64,000 nucleotides of DNA from positions 124,001-188,000 of the forward strand of contig NZ_MJGC01000053.1 of NCBI RefSeq assembly GCF_001746915.1. The letters run 5' to 3'. The position numbers were made by a program, and so were the translations under genes. Shown here piece after piece: positions 33,533-43,100 of this stretch (its first letter is position 1; each line of letters opens with the position of its first letter). The stretch is from Desertifilum tharense IPPAS B-1220. GTDB lineage: Bacteria > Cyanobacteriota > Cyanobacteriia > Cyanobacteriales > Desertifilaceae. The notes under the pieces are model-generated. The model made no database searches and was not told the origin of the DNA. It saw only the letters and a list, made by a program, of their open reading frames with translations.

Positions 33533-34816
33533 TTAGAGTTGAATCGCCACTTGAACTTGAAGGTGGGTTAAGTCTGCAACCCGTTGGCTATCTTCCGGGT
33601 TGAGGCGAATTCGCACTTCCACAACTTTGCGATCGAGGTTTTCGCCCGGTTGGTTGCTAAACACGCTTTGCTGGCCGACTTGCAACCCAACTAAGCGGAC
33701 AGTTCCCCGCAATTCCCCATCAAAGGAGTCGCTGGTAATAATGGCGGTTTGGCCTTGACGGACTTTGCCAATGTCGGTTTGATAGACTTCGGCGATCGCT
33801 TCCATGCGATCGGTTTGTCCCAAGTCCACCACGCCGTTATCGCTGAGGGTTTCGCCGGGTCGCGTATGAACTTCGAGGATGCGGCCGCCAATGGGGGCGT
33901 GAATAAACACTTGATTTAAGTCGCTTTCGGCTTTTTTCACATCGGCTAAGGCGGCGTCTACCTCCGCTTGGGCGGCTTGCACATCCACAGGACGGACTTC
34001 TGCGATTTGTTCTAGGGTGGCTTGGGCTTCGTTAACCTGTTGGCTTCCGGTTCGTTCCAGGCGATCTAAGGTGACTCTGGCTTCGTTGAGTTGCTGGCGG
34101 CCGGTATTTTGAATCCGTTCTAGGGTGACTCTGGCTTCGTTGAGTTGTTGGCGTTGCGTCTCCCAGGTGAGGCGCTTGCTATCAAACAGGGAGGTGGAAA
34201 TTGCCCCATCTTTATAGAGTTGTTCGTGGCGGCGATATTCGGCTTCGGCGTTTTGTTGGGCGGCTTCGAGGCGTTCTACTGTGGCTTGTTGGGCGGCGAT
34301 CTCCCCTTGGAGTTGCGCTTCTAAGCGGCTAATGACGGCTTGTTGGGCGGCGGTGTCGGTTTGCCATTGGGCCTCTAGGCGGCGAATGGTGGCCTGTTGG
34401 GCGTTGATTTCTCCGGATTTTGCCCCGGCTTTGACTTGGGCGAGTTTGGCTTCGGCGACGCGCAGGCGTTCTTGGGCTTGGTTGAGGGCGTTTTCTAAGC
34501 GATCGCGACTATCGAGAATGGCGATAATTTGATTGGCTTCGACGCGATCGCCTCTTTGCACGTTCAGTTCTGCTAAACGGTCTTTATCCAGGGAGAGGGG
34601 GGCGGAAACGCGGATCACTTCGGTTTCTGGCAGCAGGCGGCCCAAGGCGGTGACGTACTGGATGGTGGGGGTGGTTTGGGCGATCGCCGGGGGTTGCGGT
34701 TTGGGGCCAAATTGAGAGATGGCGTAATATACACTCGCCCCCGTGAAGGCAACAGCGGCAATTGCAATTCCTAGCACCCGACGATTTAACGGTTTGAGCG
34801 ATCCTTGAATGCTCAT
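33533..34816 (-). CDS. DevB-type HlyD adaptor of the ABC exporter
   Basis: This 427-residue protein has an N-terminal anchor helix (residues ~13-33), a split lipoyl domain, and a long coiled coil (~100-290) with imperfect repeats: QQATIRRLEAQW-type and QQLNEARVTLERIQ-type units are each repeated about three times, lengthening the hairpin. The C-terminal beta-barrel holds GGRILEVHTRPGETLSDNGVVDLG. It is the first structural gene after the TetR regulator (14 bases), implying one transcript. Confidence 0.92.
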   Translation of the reverse strand: MSIQGSLKPLNRRVLGIAIAAVAFTGASVYYAISQFGPKPQPPAIAQTTPTIQYVTALGRLLPETEVIRVSAPLSLDKDRLAELNVQRGDRVEANQIIAILDSRDRLENALNQAQERLRVAEAKLAQVKAGAKSGEINAQQATIRRLEAQWQTDTAAQQAVISRLEAQLQGEIAAQQATVERLEAAQQNAEAEYRRHEQLYKDGAISTSLFDSKRLTWETQRQQLNEARVTLERIQNTGRQQLNEARVTLDRLERTGSQQVNEAQATLEQIAEVRPVDVQAAQAEVDAALADVKKAESDLNQVFIHAPIGGRILEVHTRPGETLSDNGVVDLGQTDRMEAIAEVYQTDIGKVRQGQTAIITSDSFDGELRGTVRLVGLQVGQQSVFSNQPGENLDRKVVEVRIRLNPEDSQRVADLTHLQVQVAIQL

Positions 34817-34830
34817 TAACTCTCCAAGGG

Positions 34831-35400
34831 TTATTTTTCTAAGTAAGCAACAACCATTTGTCCGAGCATTTGGGCTTGTTCGGTGATGTCGATGCGATCG
34901 CCTAAATAGAGTCGCCGGATGATGACCCCTTCAATGAAAGTTGCGATCGCCCGCGCTAAAACTTCATCCTCAAGACCCAAACAGTCTAAAATGGCCTGTT
35001 CGTAACGCTCGGCCACCGGGCTAAAGTATTGATGGCAGTTAATCTCCTCGCGCCCTTGGTACCGACAAAAATCAACCAGCATCAACGTTTGATGCATCAG
35101 GTATTCTTCCTGGCGGGTAATCACGGCAAACATTGTCTCGATCCGGGCTTGCAATGTGGGCATCTGCCGAATTTCAGCCAGATTTTGCTCGTCAGTATCC
35201 TGGCAACTGATGTATTCCACCAATTGCTCGAATAGGCTTTCTTTACTGGGGAAATAGTGATAAAGGGTTCCCGTCGATACCCCAATTTCTTGGGCAATTT
35301 GTCGCATTGTAACGGAGCCGTAACCTTGTTGGGCAAACAAGTTAAAGCACTTACTCAGCAACTCTTGACGGTATTGAGCGCGGTCTACAATCTTAGGCAT
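34831..35400 (-). CDS. TetR/AcrR-family regulator of the DevBCA-like operon
   Basis: This 189-residue protein has an N-terminal HTH (KCFNLFAQQGYGSVTMRQIA, then EIGVSTGTLYHYFPSKESLFEQL) typical of TetR. The C-terminal helices form a ligand-binding and dimerisation domain. It is cotranscribed with the three exporter genes. Two operator-like palindromes lie immediately upstream (35404-35425 and 35476-35495), consistent with autorepression relieved by an exported compound. Confidence 0.9.
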   Translation of the reverse strand: MPKIVDRAQYRQELLSKCFNLFAQQGYGSVTMRQIAQEIGVSTGTLYHYFPSKESLFEQLVEYISCQDTDEQNLAEIRQMPTLQARIETMFAVITRQEEYLMHQTLMLVDFCRYQGREEINCHQYFSPVAERYEQAILDCLGLEDEVLARAIATFIEGVIIRRLYLGDRIDITEQAQMLGQMVVAYLEK

Positions 35401-35403
35401 AAA

Positions 35404-35425
35404 TTATATTGAACGTCCGATATAA
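35404..35425. promoter_or_regulatory. Operator-like palindrome 1 upstream of tetR (DevBCA operon)
   Basis: The arms TTATATTGA and CCGATATAA flank a 4-base ACGT centre. They share the ATAT.GAAC....GATATA layout with the second site 70 bases away. It begins 4 bases before the tetR start codon. Confidence 0.5.
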
Positions 35426-35475
35426 AACATCCTACTCGCAAAACCCCTAGCTGAAGGGGCTGGAATCAAACTTTT

Positions 35476-35495
35476 TATATCGAACACTTGATATA
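35476..35495. promoter_or_regulatory. Operator-like palindrome 2 upstream of tetR (DevBCA operon)
   Basis: TATATCGA and TTGATATA form 8-base arms with one mismatch around ACAC. Recurrence of the same motif near one TetR gene makes regulator binding likely. Confidence 0.5.
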
Positions 35496-35544
35496 TTTCT
35501 AGCACAAATGTCTAGAAATGTAAAGATAATCAAACCCCTAGGAA

Positions 35545-35886
35545 TTACGGATCTGGATGGGGCAGCAAAGTCACCAACACGCTGAGGAGTTCAGGAATAT
35601 TCCGTTGAATCACCTGCCAAACAATATCAAGATCGATCCGATCGTATTGATGGGCAACAATATCTCGCATCCCTGCCATATCATCCCACGGGGCTTCTGG
35701 ATGCTGTTCGCGAAATTCACGAGATAATCGTTTCGTTGCCTCTCCCATCACTGCAATTTGGTAAAGAATTGCAGACTGGGTACGCACATCTGAGTTTAAT
35801 TGCTCGCGGCTGAGTCCCTGAGCAAACTCTAAAATTAACTGGCCGGCTCGAATAATATCAAGCAGTGCAGCATCATCCCGCGACAT
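35545..35886 (-). CDS. hepT: HEPN toxin (HepT-like)
   Basis: This 113-residue HEPN protein has an intact Rx4HxY motif (RDIVAHQYD near residue 73) and the conserved AILYQIAVMGEATKRLS helix. It retains the normal C-terminal helix DLDIVWQVIQRNIPELLSVL that is disrupted in the paralogue at 29.2 kb. Predicted activity is an RNase toxin. ATG 35886 overlaps the MNT gene by 14 bases. Confidence 0.88.
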   Translation of the reverse strand: MSRDDAALLDIIRAGQLILEFAQGLSREQLNSDVRTQSAILYQIAVMGEATKRLSREFREQHPEAPWDDMAGMRDIVAHQYDRIDLDIVWQVIQRNIPELLSVLVTLLPHPDP

Positions 35887-36193
35887 AGATAACCTGAGCC
35901 GTTCCTAAGATTTCTTGCTGACGAATCCTATTATGACTTTGCTCGATAGATTTCTTGGTCAGTAAATCAACTTCACGTCCCAAGAGAGTTTTCAGTTGGC
36001 GTTTCATCCGCACTAGCTCTAAAATTCCCCAAGTCGCATCATCCTCAAAATCAACCATCACATCGATATCGCTATCTGGTCGAAAATCGTCGCGTAAAAC
36101 AGAACCGAAAAAAGACATCTCTTGAACCTTCCATTGCTGACAAAAATCAGCAATTTCTTGTTGAGGCAATTTGATTCTTAAAGATGGACTCAA
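35873..36193 (-). CDS. mntA: MNT-domain nucleotidyltransferase antitoxin (MntA-like)
   Basis: This 106-residue protein carries GSVLRDDFRPDSDIDVMVDF (GSx10DxD). It starts with TTG at 36191-36193, overlapping the AbrB stop (TTGA) and preceded by GGGAG 8 bases upstream; no ATG is available nearby. It presumably AMPylates the HepT encoded next. Compared with the copy at 29.5 kb it is clearly homologous in the catalytic half and diverged elsewhere. Confidence 0.86.
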   Translation of the reverse strand: MSPSLRIKLPQQEIADFCQQWKVQEMSFFGSVLRDDFRPDSDIDVMVDFEDDATWGILELVRMKRQLKTLLGREVDLLTKKSIEQSHNRIRQQEILGTAQVIYVAG

Positions 36194-36444
36194 CTTGATT
36201 GCTCCCTGATATCATAACTCATTTTAACTTCCATCTCTTCCAGTTTTTTTGGCGTTCCTTGATATTTCAAGCACCCTGCAACCTGTTCTAATGTCGTTGC
36301 TGGGAAAGGATTTTTAGGCTTTAACAAAATCCCATCCCCCATATCAATTGCTATTAATTCTTGCCCTGCTTTCCATTGGCGAGCAACCCGCGAGTTCTTG
36401 GGGAGAATAACGTGTCCTGCGCTAGATAAATGAGTTACTTCCAT
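36190..36444 (-). CDS. AbrB/SpoVT-type antitoxin-like DNA-binding protein
   Basis: This 84-residue protein has an N-terminal swapped-hairpin domain (THLSSAGHVILPKNSRVARQWKAGQEL) followed by a tail KPKNPFPATTLEQVAGCLKY and KKLEEMEVKMSYDIREQ. That tail is the toxin-binding region seen in VapB-type AbrB antitoxins. No PIN-domain VapC follows. Instead the gene is coupled by overlap to MNT and HEPN genes, making a three-gene unit. It probably autoregulates the operon. Confidence 0.82.
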   Translation of the reverse strand: MEVTHLSSAGHVILPKNSRVARQWKAGQELIAIDMGDGILLKPKNPFPATTLEQVAGCLKYQGTPKKLEEMEVKMSYDIREQSS

Positions 36445-36496
36445 ATCAGTTCAATCAGTGAGTGAGTTAGTCTAATTCTAGCAAAAACGGTTTAGA

Positions 36497-37987
36497 TTAC
36501 TTTTTTCGATTGCTGGATGGTCGATCGGAGATTGCCGCATTGTATAACCGTTCATTATCTGCGGCAGATTTAAATAAATCAACCACCGGATGGGGATAAT
36601 CTACCCCCAAACGGAGATTAAAACGCTGCTGTTCTACGGGTAAAAGTTTCCAGGGTTCGTGAACCTTACTGGCGGGTAGATTGGCGAGTTCGGGTAGCCA
36701 GTGTTTGACATAATCCCCTTGCGGATCGTAATCTTTCGATTGTTTGAGGATATTAAAAAACCGGAAACCCCGCGCATCATTCCCCACGCCTGCCGTATAG
36801 TTCCAGTTACCATAATTGCTGCAAACATCGTAATCAATTAATAGCGATTCAAACCACTCTGCACCCATTTGCCAGTTGATACCCAAGTTTTTAGTTAAAA
36901 AACTGGCGACATTTTGCCTGCCACGGTTAGACATGAAACCAGTCGCGGCTAACTCGCGCATATTGGCATCAACCAGGGGAAAGCCAGTTTTTCCTTCTCG
37001 CCAGAGGTTGAAGCGCTTCCAGTCTTCTTTCCAGGGAATTTCAATCCCCTGTAAACCGGAGGAACGAAAAATGCGATCGCCATGTTTAGCGCAAATTAGG
37101 CGAAAATAGTCTCGCCACAATAGTTCAAACACCAGCCAATAGGTTGAGTCATTCGCCAGTCGTTGCGCTTCGTATGCCTTCACCTGTTCGTAAATGTAGC
37201 GCGGCGATAGACAACCCAACGCCAGCCAGGGAGAGAATTTAGAAGAATAGTCTGCACCCAGCATCCCATTGCGCGTTTCTTTGTAAGCTTTGAGAAAATC
37301 CTGTTTCCAAAAGTAATGCTGGAGGCGGTTTTGTCCTTCCGTTTCCCCACCCTGAAAGCGGATTGCAGCACGCGGATCGGGTTCGGGAGCGTTTAGACCA
37401 AAATCGGCTAACTGGGGCAATAAACCCGCATCTAGGGGCGGTAATGGCGGTAAAGATTGGGGGGTAGGATAGGTTGGGCGAAGGGTAGCTGACTTTTCTA
37501 CGGCTTTGCGAAAGTGGGTAAATAGTTCGGGAAGTTGAGACACCTCAAAGGGCAAGTCTTCGGGATGATAGAGGGTATGTCCCCAAAAGGGTTTGAGGGT
37601 AATTCCTAACGGTTGCAATGCAGCTTCTAAGCTGGTTTCAACTGCACGTTCTTCGGAAGTGACTTCTTGGTAATAATAAATATGGGAAATGCCGAATTCT
37701 TGGGCAATTTGCGGCAAAATCGTTTCAGGCTTGCCTGTGCGAAGAACTAAGTTCGATCCGAGGCGTTGCAAAGAGACCCGCAAATCTGCCAAACTTTCGA
37801 GTAAGAATTGTCCGCGAAATGCCCCTGTTTTAGGAAAGCCATAGGCAGTTTCTCCCCATTGTCTAGGATCGAAACAGTAAACGGGAATCAGGGTTTCTGG
37901 GTTGGCTTGGATGGCGTGATGTAGAGGTTGATGATCGCGAACTCGCAGATCGTTACGATACCAGATGAGAATACGTGGTGATGTCAC
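36497..37987 (-). CDS. DASH-family cryptochrome / single-strand photolyase
   Basis: This 496-residue protein has the N-terminal photolyase alpha/beta domain (LIWYRNDLRVRDHQPLHHAI) and the C-terminal FAD domain with ETRNGMLGADYSSKFSPWLALGCLSPR, ELLWRDYFRLI, GFPLVDANMREL and DYDVCSNYGNWNYTAGVG. These segments separate DASH proteins from class I CPD photolyases. DASH proteins repair pyrimidine dimers mainly in single-stranded DNA and may also sense blue light. It is monocistronic. Confidence 0.92.
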   Translation of the reverse strand: MTSPRILIWYRNDLRVRDHQPLHHAIQANPETLIPVYCFDPRQWGETAYGFPKTGAFRGQFLLESLADLRVSLQRLGSNLVLRTGKPETILPQIAQEFGISHIYYYQEVTSEERAVETSLEAALQPLGITLKPFWGHTLYHPEDLPFEVSQLPELFTHFRKAVEKSATLRPTYPTPQSLPPLPPLDAGLLPQLADFGLNAPEPDPRAAIRFQGGETEGQNRLQHYFWKQDFLKAYKETRNGMLGADYSSKFSPWLALGCLSPRYIYEQVKAYEAQRLANDSTYWLVFELLWRDYFRLICAKHGDRIFRSSGLQGIEIPWKEDWKRFNLWREGKTGFPLVDANMRELAATGFMSNRGRQNVASFLTKNLGINWQMGAEWFESLLIDYDVCSNYGNWNYTAGVGNDARGFRFFNILKQSKDYDPQGDYVKHWLPELANLPASKVHEPWKLLPVEQQRFNLRLGVDYPHPVVDLFKSAADNERLYNAAISDRPSSNRKK

Positions 37988-38041
37988 AATAAGATCAAAT
38001 TACAGGTTTCCAGTATCGATCGTAGCTTCCGATCGCATCTT

Positions 38042-38119
38042 GCACCGGTGCCAGAAACCGGGTTTCTTGCCAATTACTCAATCTGAAACCCTTAATTTTT
38101 GTCGAGAAACCCGGTTTCT
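38042..38119. repeat. Palindromic AGAAACC(C/G)GGTTTCT repeats
   Basis: GCACCGGTGC (38042-38051), AGAAACCGGGTTTCT (38053-38067) and AGAAACCCGGTTTCT (38105-38119) lie in the intergenic region upstream of the cryptochrome gene. The AGAAACC.GGTTTCT element is a common small cyanobacterial repeat. Confidence 0.7.
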
Positions 38120-38258
38120 CAAGTCTTACTCAGGATGGTGCAAGATCTGAGTTCTGGCAACAGGTGGGGGTGAGGGCGATCGCACTTCCTTGTTTTGAGA
38201 AGGTTTAGAGAAACGCGGGAATACTAAGCCTATATCCACTCAATTTGAGGTTAAGCCA

Positions 38259-39767
38259 TTGATTGCTGATGACTTGATTTTAAAACTTCCGAAGGTTTCT
38301 TTAAGCAGTAAGGATCTATTGCCCGAATCTTCAGGACTTTACTATGTCCTAGATTCCTCTAACATGGTTTGGTACATTGGACAAGCAAAAAATCTCTACA
38401 AGCGTTGGCAAGGAAAAGCCCATCATCGATTTTATCAATTAGAAGTTCAGAAGAAAAGGGCTTATACGATTTACTACGAACTTGTCCCTACTTCTCAGTT
38501 AGATGTTCTTGAGAAAAACCGCATTGATCAATACCATCCCCACTTAAACTCTAGCCCTGTCAAGACTAAAAAGGTACGCCCTACCGAAACTCTGCTTAGA
38601 GAAACGCTTAGTGCGATCGCAGATTTTGCTTTTATTGTAGGTGTAGAACTTCCCTCACCCAATCATGAGCCACTTACGAGCTGTACCCTCCCTCCGAAAA
38701 AGAATATAGTAGGCTTAATAGGAATTCATATTTGTATTGATACGTCTACTTTTCAAGAGATCTTCCAACCTACTTCTGTAGAAGAACAGGCTGCTCTGTG
38801 TAAAGCACCCTTTGTGTCTCGAAAGACATACGCTAATAAATGGGATACTATCCACTTCCTAGAGAATCGTCTCTGTGTTAATGGATACGTTGTCACTGTC
38901 AATTTCTGGGAGCGGTTATATCGTCAAACAAAGTTAGATGACTTACGAGAATATACTTTAACGACTTTAGCGACATCTCCGATACGAGCATTAACTCCAG
39001 CCTCCTTGCTTAATGTGCAAAATTCGCTAGATTCAGAAACATCCTTAAGGTTCGATCTCAAAAGATTAGTCCCTTATGAGTCAGATTTAATCCAGTTGCA
39101 TTTTAATGAGCCAGTAGATTGCGAACTTTATAAAGCCAATCTACAACAAATTAGTGCTGATTATAAAGCAGGAAGACGGGGGTGTGGGAGTCGATCTAGT
39201 CAAAGTCAGCCAATTTCAAGCGATTCCGAAGTTAAAAGCATTGAAGAACTCTTGATAAAACAAGAAATTGACATTAATAAATACGCTCAAAGCGGTATTA
39301 GTCATGGTTGGAGTCATGGAGAAAGAATTAAGCTCTACATTCGACCTTTTGGGTTCGATTTTAGCCAAAATCAGTTAATGTATGGTTTGGTTTATGGTAG
39401 ACTTGAAGATCGATGGGTGAGAGGAGCAAGCTCTAATTTTGAGAAGGTCTATCTTTTGTCAAGCGTTGATACTAAAGCATGGCTTTTAGTTGAGGAATAT
39501 CTACAGGACTTTGCTAAACCTGCACTTCCCTTAAGTAATAGAGAGGGTTTTGTCGAAAAGCTTTATATCTCGCCTCGTAAGTTTATTGTTCCGGCTAGGG
39601 TAAATATTAGATTGGAATCTCTGAACTATAGTGCTTGGATTCCTATCGGGTTTAGCCCAAGTTATCCAACTTTTGAAGAAGTTAAAGCGGAAATTTGTCG
39701 GCGTTTTAATCGTTCTAGTTTACCGGAATTGAAGCTTGGATTTAAAAAAGAAACGATTGGGAAATAA
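38259..39767 (+). CDS. GIY-YIG nuclease-domain protein with large unknown C-terminus
   Basis: The N-terminal ~110 residues form a GIY-YIG domain: SGLYYVLDSSNMVWYIGQAKNLYKRW holds both half-motifs and the catalytic Arg-region, with a later Glu in DVLEKNRIDQYHP. The remaining ~390 residues have no recognised domain. They include an acidic/Ser-rich hinge near residue 310-325 and a SGISHGWSHGERIKLYIRPF segment. The start is TTG at 38259 with GAGG 8 bases upstream; no ATG fits. It stands alone. It could be a mobile-element or defence nuclease, or a UvrC-like repair accessory. Confidence 0.78.
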   Translation: MIADDLILKLPKVSLSSKDLLPESSGLYYVLDSSNMVWYIGQAKNLYKRWQGKAHHRFYQLEVQKKRAYTIYYELVPTSQLDVLEKNRIDQYHPHLNSSPVKTKKVRPTETLLRETLSAIADFAFIVGVELPSPNHEPLTSCTLPPKKNIVGLIGIHICIDTSTFQEIFQPTSVEEQAALCKAPFVSRKTYANKWDTIHFLENRLCVNGYVVTVNFWERLYRQTKLDDLREYTLTTLATSPIRALTPASLLNVQNSLDSETSLRFDLKRLVPYESDLIQLHFNEPVDCELYKANLQQISADYKAGRRGCGSRSSQSQPISSDSEVKSIEELLIKQEIDINKYAQSGISHGWSHGERIKLYIRPFGFDFSQNQLMYGLVYGRLEDRWVRGASSNFEKVYLLSSVDTKAWLLVEEYLQDFAKPALPLSNREGFVEKLYISPRKFIVPARVNIRLESLNYSAWIPIGFSPSYPTFEEVKAEICRRFNRSSLPELKLGFKKETIGK

Positions 39768-40120
39768 CGGTTGGGAAAGAGATTGATGATTGCGCTTGCT
39801 AATTTTTGGCTTCACTAGACGATCTTGGCAGAGCGACATCAAAAGAACGCAACAGAATTCACCCCCTCTCTTTGGGGGATAATCGCTGATTGAAGTTGGC
39901 GATCGCGATTAAAATTATGTCTTGGGATAGAAATATAAAATACATTAAAATGATACATTTGGGCTAATTTTTGGGCGATTTTTCTAGGGAGAGCGTGCCG
40001 AGCCTTCTCTTTGAGGCAGGTTGCAAACCTGTTTCTGTCGGGAATCAGCATCCAAAGAAATAAGTTATATAGCTCAATATTAACTTTATTGAAGAATAAA
40101 TAAGTTAGGGGAAGGTATCC
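39768..40120. other. Intergenic region upstream of the GGDEF/EAL gene
   Basis: This gene-free stretch becomes AT-rich near 40060-40110, a likely promoter zone. It contains a perfect small inverted repeat CAGGTTGCAAACCTG (40018-40032). The ribosome-binding run AGGGGAAGG sits just before the TTG start at 40121. No RNA gene is recognised. Confidence 0.5.
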
Positions 40121-43100
40121 TTGAAAATCGATGAGTTTGCTTACCGTATAGAAGTGGCACACGATCGTCTAGCTGGGTTACGCCAACAAGTCAAGCAGTT
40201 GTCATTGTCGCCCGAAATTATTCTGCAACAAGTCTTTTTCAAGTTAAACCAAGCGTTAGAAGACATCAAAAGCGTTCAAAAACAACTGCAAAGCGATCGC
40301 GATTTCCCAACCCTCCCCGAACCCCTAGAAATAAACGTTGACGAACGCCTCCATCAATTAAGAGATACCAATCAGCAACTCCTCGGTGAAATTGTCGAAC
40401 GCAAGCGAGCCGAAAGCTTACTCAAAGCGCAAACCCAAGTGCTAGAAAAGATTGCCACGGGTGCATCGCTAACTGAAACGCTCAACTGTTTAGCCAAAAC
40501 CATCGAACAGCAATCTAGCGGTTTGCTCTGTTCAATTCTGCTGATCGATCGAAACGGTAGCAAACTGAGATATGGCGCAGCGCCTAGCCTTCCCGACAGT
40601 TATAATGACCAGATGGATGGGGTGGCGATCGCACCTGGCATGACCCCCTGCGGTACCGCCGCTTACCTTAGCGAACCCGCGATCGTTTCGGACATTGCCA
40701 CCGATCCCCTAGGAACAGACTTTAAACAGCTAGGATTGTCGCACGGTTTAAGATCCTGCTGGTCTGCACCCATTATTGCCAATAACGGTAATGTATTGGG
40801 AACCTTCGCGATGTATTATCGCAAACCTCGCTCTCCCAATTCGCACGAGTGGCAAACCCTGAAAGTTGCCGTCCATTTAGCCGCCATTGCCATTGAGAAA
40901 AACCAAGCCGAAGAACTCTCCAATGAGCGATCGCACCTATCCGCCCTGATTAGCAAGATCGGTTTGGCATTGCAACAAAACCACGAATTACCAGAAATCT
41001 TACAGCAATGCCGCAGCGTTTTAACTCAACATTTAGACCTTCCCCTCGTCCAAATTTGGACCTTCAACAGCAGCAATGAAGCCTTAGAATTAGCCACCCC
41101 CACTGACGACAGTCCCGTCAATCGATTAAAAATAGACTGCATCGCCCAAACCGCCCAACCCTACCTCACCCATAACCTCCTCAGCGATCGCAGTTTCGAT
41201 CGAGACTGGGTGCAACGAGAAGAAATCGTCCTGTTTGCAGGCTATCCCCTCATCGTAGAAGCCAAAGTTATCGGCGTCCTGGCGGTCTTTGCTCGCGATG
41301 TTCTCAGCCAAAACGTCTTAAACAAGCTAACAACCATTGCCGACTCCCTAGCGCAATGCATCGAGCGCAAACGCACCGAAACAGCCTTGCAAAACGCCCT
41401 CAAAAGACTCGATCTGCACTTTGAAAATACACCCGCCGCCGTCATCGAGTGGGATAGCCATTTTCAAGTCTCGCGTTGGTCGCAGCAAGCTGAGAAAATC
41501 TTTGGTTGGAAAGCAGAAGAAGTATTTGGGCTGCGTCCCGATTGCTGGCCATTTATCCTGGCGGAAGACTTAGAGAAAATTTACCCAGGAATGGAGCAGT
41601 TATCCCAAAGCAACCCGGATGCCCCCATTATCCACAGCCGCAATTATCGCAAAGATGGGACGATTATTGACTGCGATTGGTATAACTCGATTGTTTTAGA
41701 TGAGGCGGGCAATTTAGTCTCAGTCTTATCCTTTATTGTCGATGTCACCGAACGCAACCAGATGCAAAAGGAAATAGAGCGATCGCTCTCGCTGCTGAGT
41801 GCTACCCTAGAAGCGACTGGAGAGGGCATTATTGCCAGCCGAGAAGGGAAATACATTGCCACCGTTAACCAAAAGTTCCTGAAAATGTGGGGCATACCCG
41901 AATCTGCGATCGCCTCGCGAGAACTCCAAAGCGCCTTACCCTACCTTTTAGAACGCGTTCAAGATCCCGAAGCCTTTGTCGCCATCGCCCAAAGCCTATT
42001 TTCCCAACCCGATGCCGAAGGTTACGATATCTTCCATCTCAAAGACAATCGAGTCATCGAGCGCTATTCTCGACCGCAGCGACTCGGATCGCAAATTATG
42101 GGGCGAGTGTGTTGTTTTCGCGATATTACCGAACGCTGTCAGGCAGAAGAAGCCCTGCGGCTAGGGGAAGAACGTTTCCAGATCCTATCTAAAGCCACTA
42201 AGGATGTGATTTGGGATTGGAATTTAGTCACAAACGAGATTTGGTGGAATCAAGGCGTCGAACACCTCCTGCATTACTCCCCAGCAACCACCAAGCTTGA
42301 CGTTGAATGGTGGTATCAATGCTTGCACCCCGAAGATCGACAACGAGTGATTGAGGGCGTGCAAAATGCCATCGACACAGGAAAACAATTTTGGGCCGTT
42401 GAATACCGTTTTCTCCGCAGCGATGGGATCTACCTGCACATCTACGATCGCAGTTATCTGATGCGCGACGATACCGGAAAACCCGTGCGGATGCTAGGGG
42501 GAATGACAGATGTTAGCGATCTTAAGCGAACGGAATTAGCCTTACGAGAAAGCGAAGCTAGGCTCAAGTTGGGGATGGAAATCGCCCGCATGGGTTGGTG
42601 GGATTGGGATATTACCAGCGATCGCTGTTTTTATTCCGAACAAGCTAGAGTCGTTTTTGGCCTGCCTCCTGGCAATTATCATGCCAGCTACCGCGATTTT
42701 ATCGATTGCGTTCATCCAGAGGATCGCGAGGGTGCGATCGCCGCAATTCACCAGGCGGTTGAAGCAGGAATGAGCTATAACATCGAATTCCGAACGATTT
42801 GGCCCGATGGCACTCAACACTGGATTAATACGAAAACGAAGGTCTATTGCGACGAACAGGGTAAAGCCGTTCAGATCGTAGGTTTATCAATGGATATTAC
42901 CGAACGCAAGCACATTGAAGAAACCATCCGCTATCAAGCCAACTACGATCAATTAACGGGTTTGCCCAATCGCAAACAGTTTAGCGAACGGTTGCTAGCC
43001 GCCCTAGAAAAAGCCGAACGCGATCGATCGAGGCTGGCTGTACTGTTTTTGGATTTAGACCGCTTTAAGAATATCAACGATACCCTAGGTCATGCTGCTG

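Noticed and set aside
39990..40050. tRNA-like segment with a small stem (CAGGTTGCAAACCTG)
   Set aside because: No acceptor stem, anticodon arm or T-loop consensus could be drawn; only a short palindrome.
39839..40162. 107-codon minus-strand frame upstream of the GGDEF/EAL gene
   Set aside because: It overlaps the start of that gene, lacks a ribosome-binding site and shows no family pattern.
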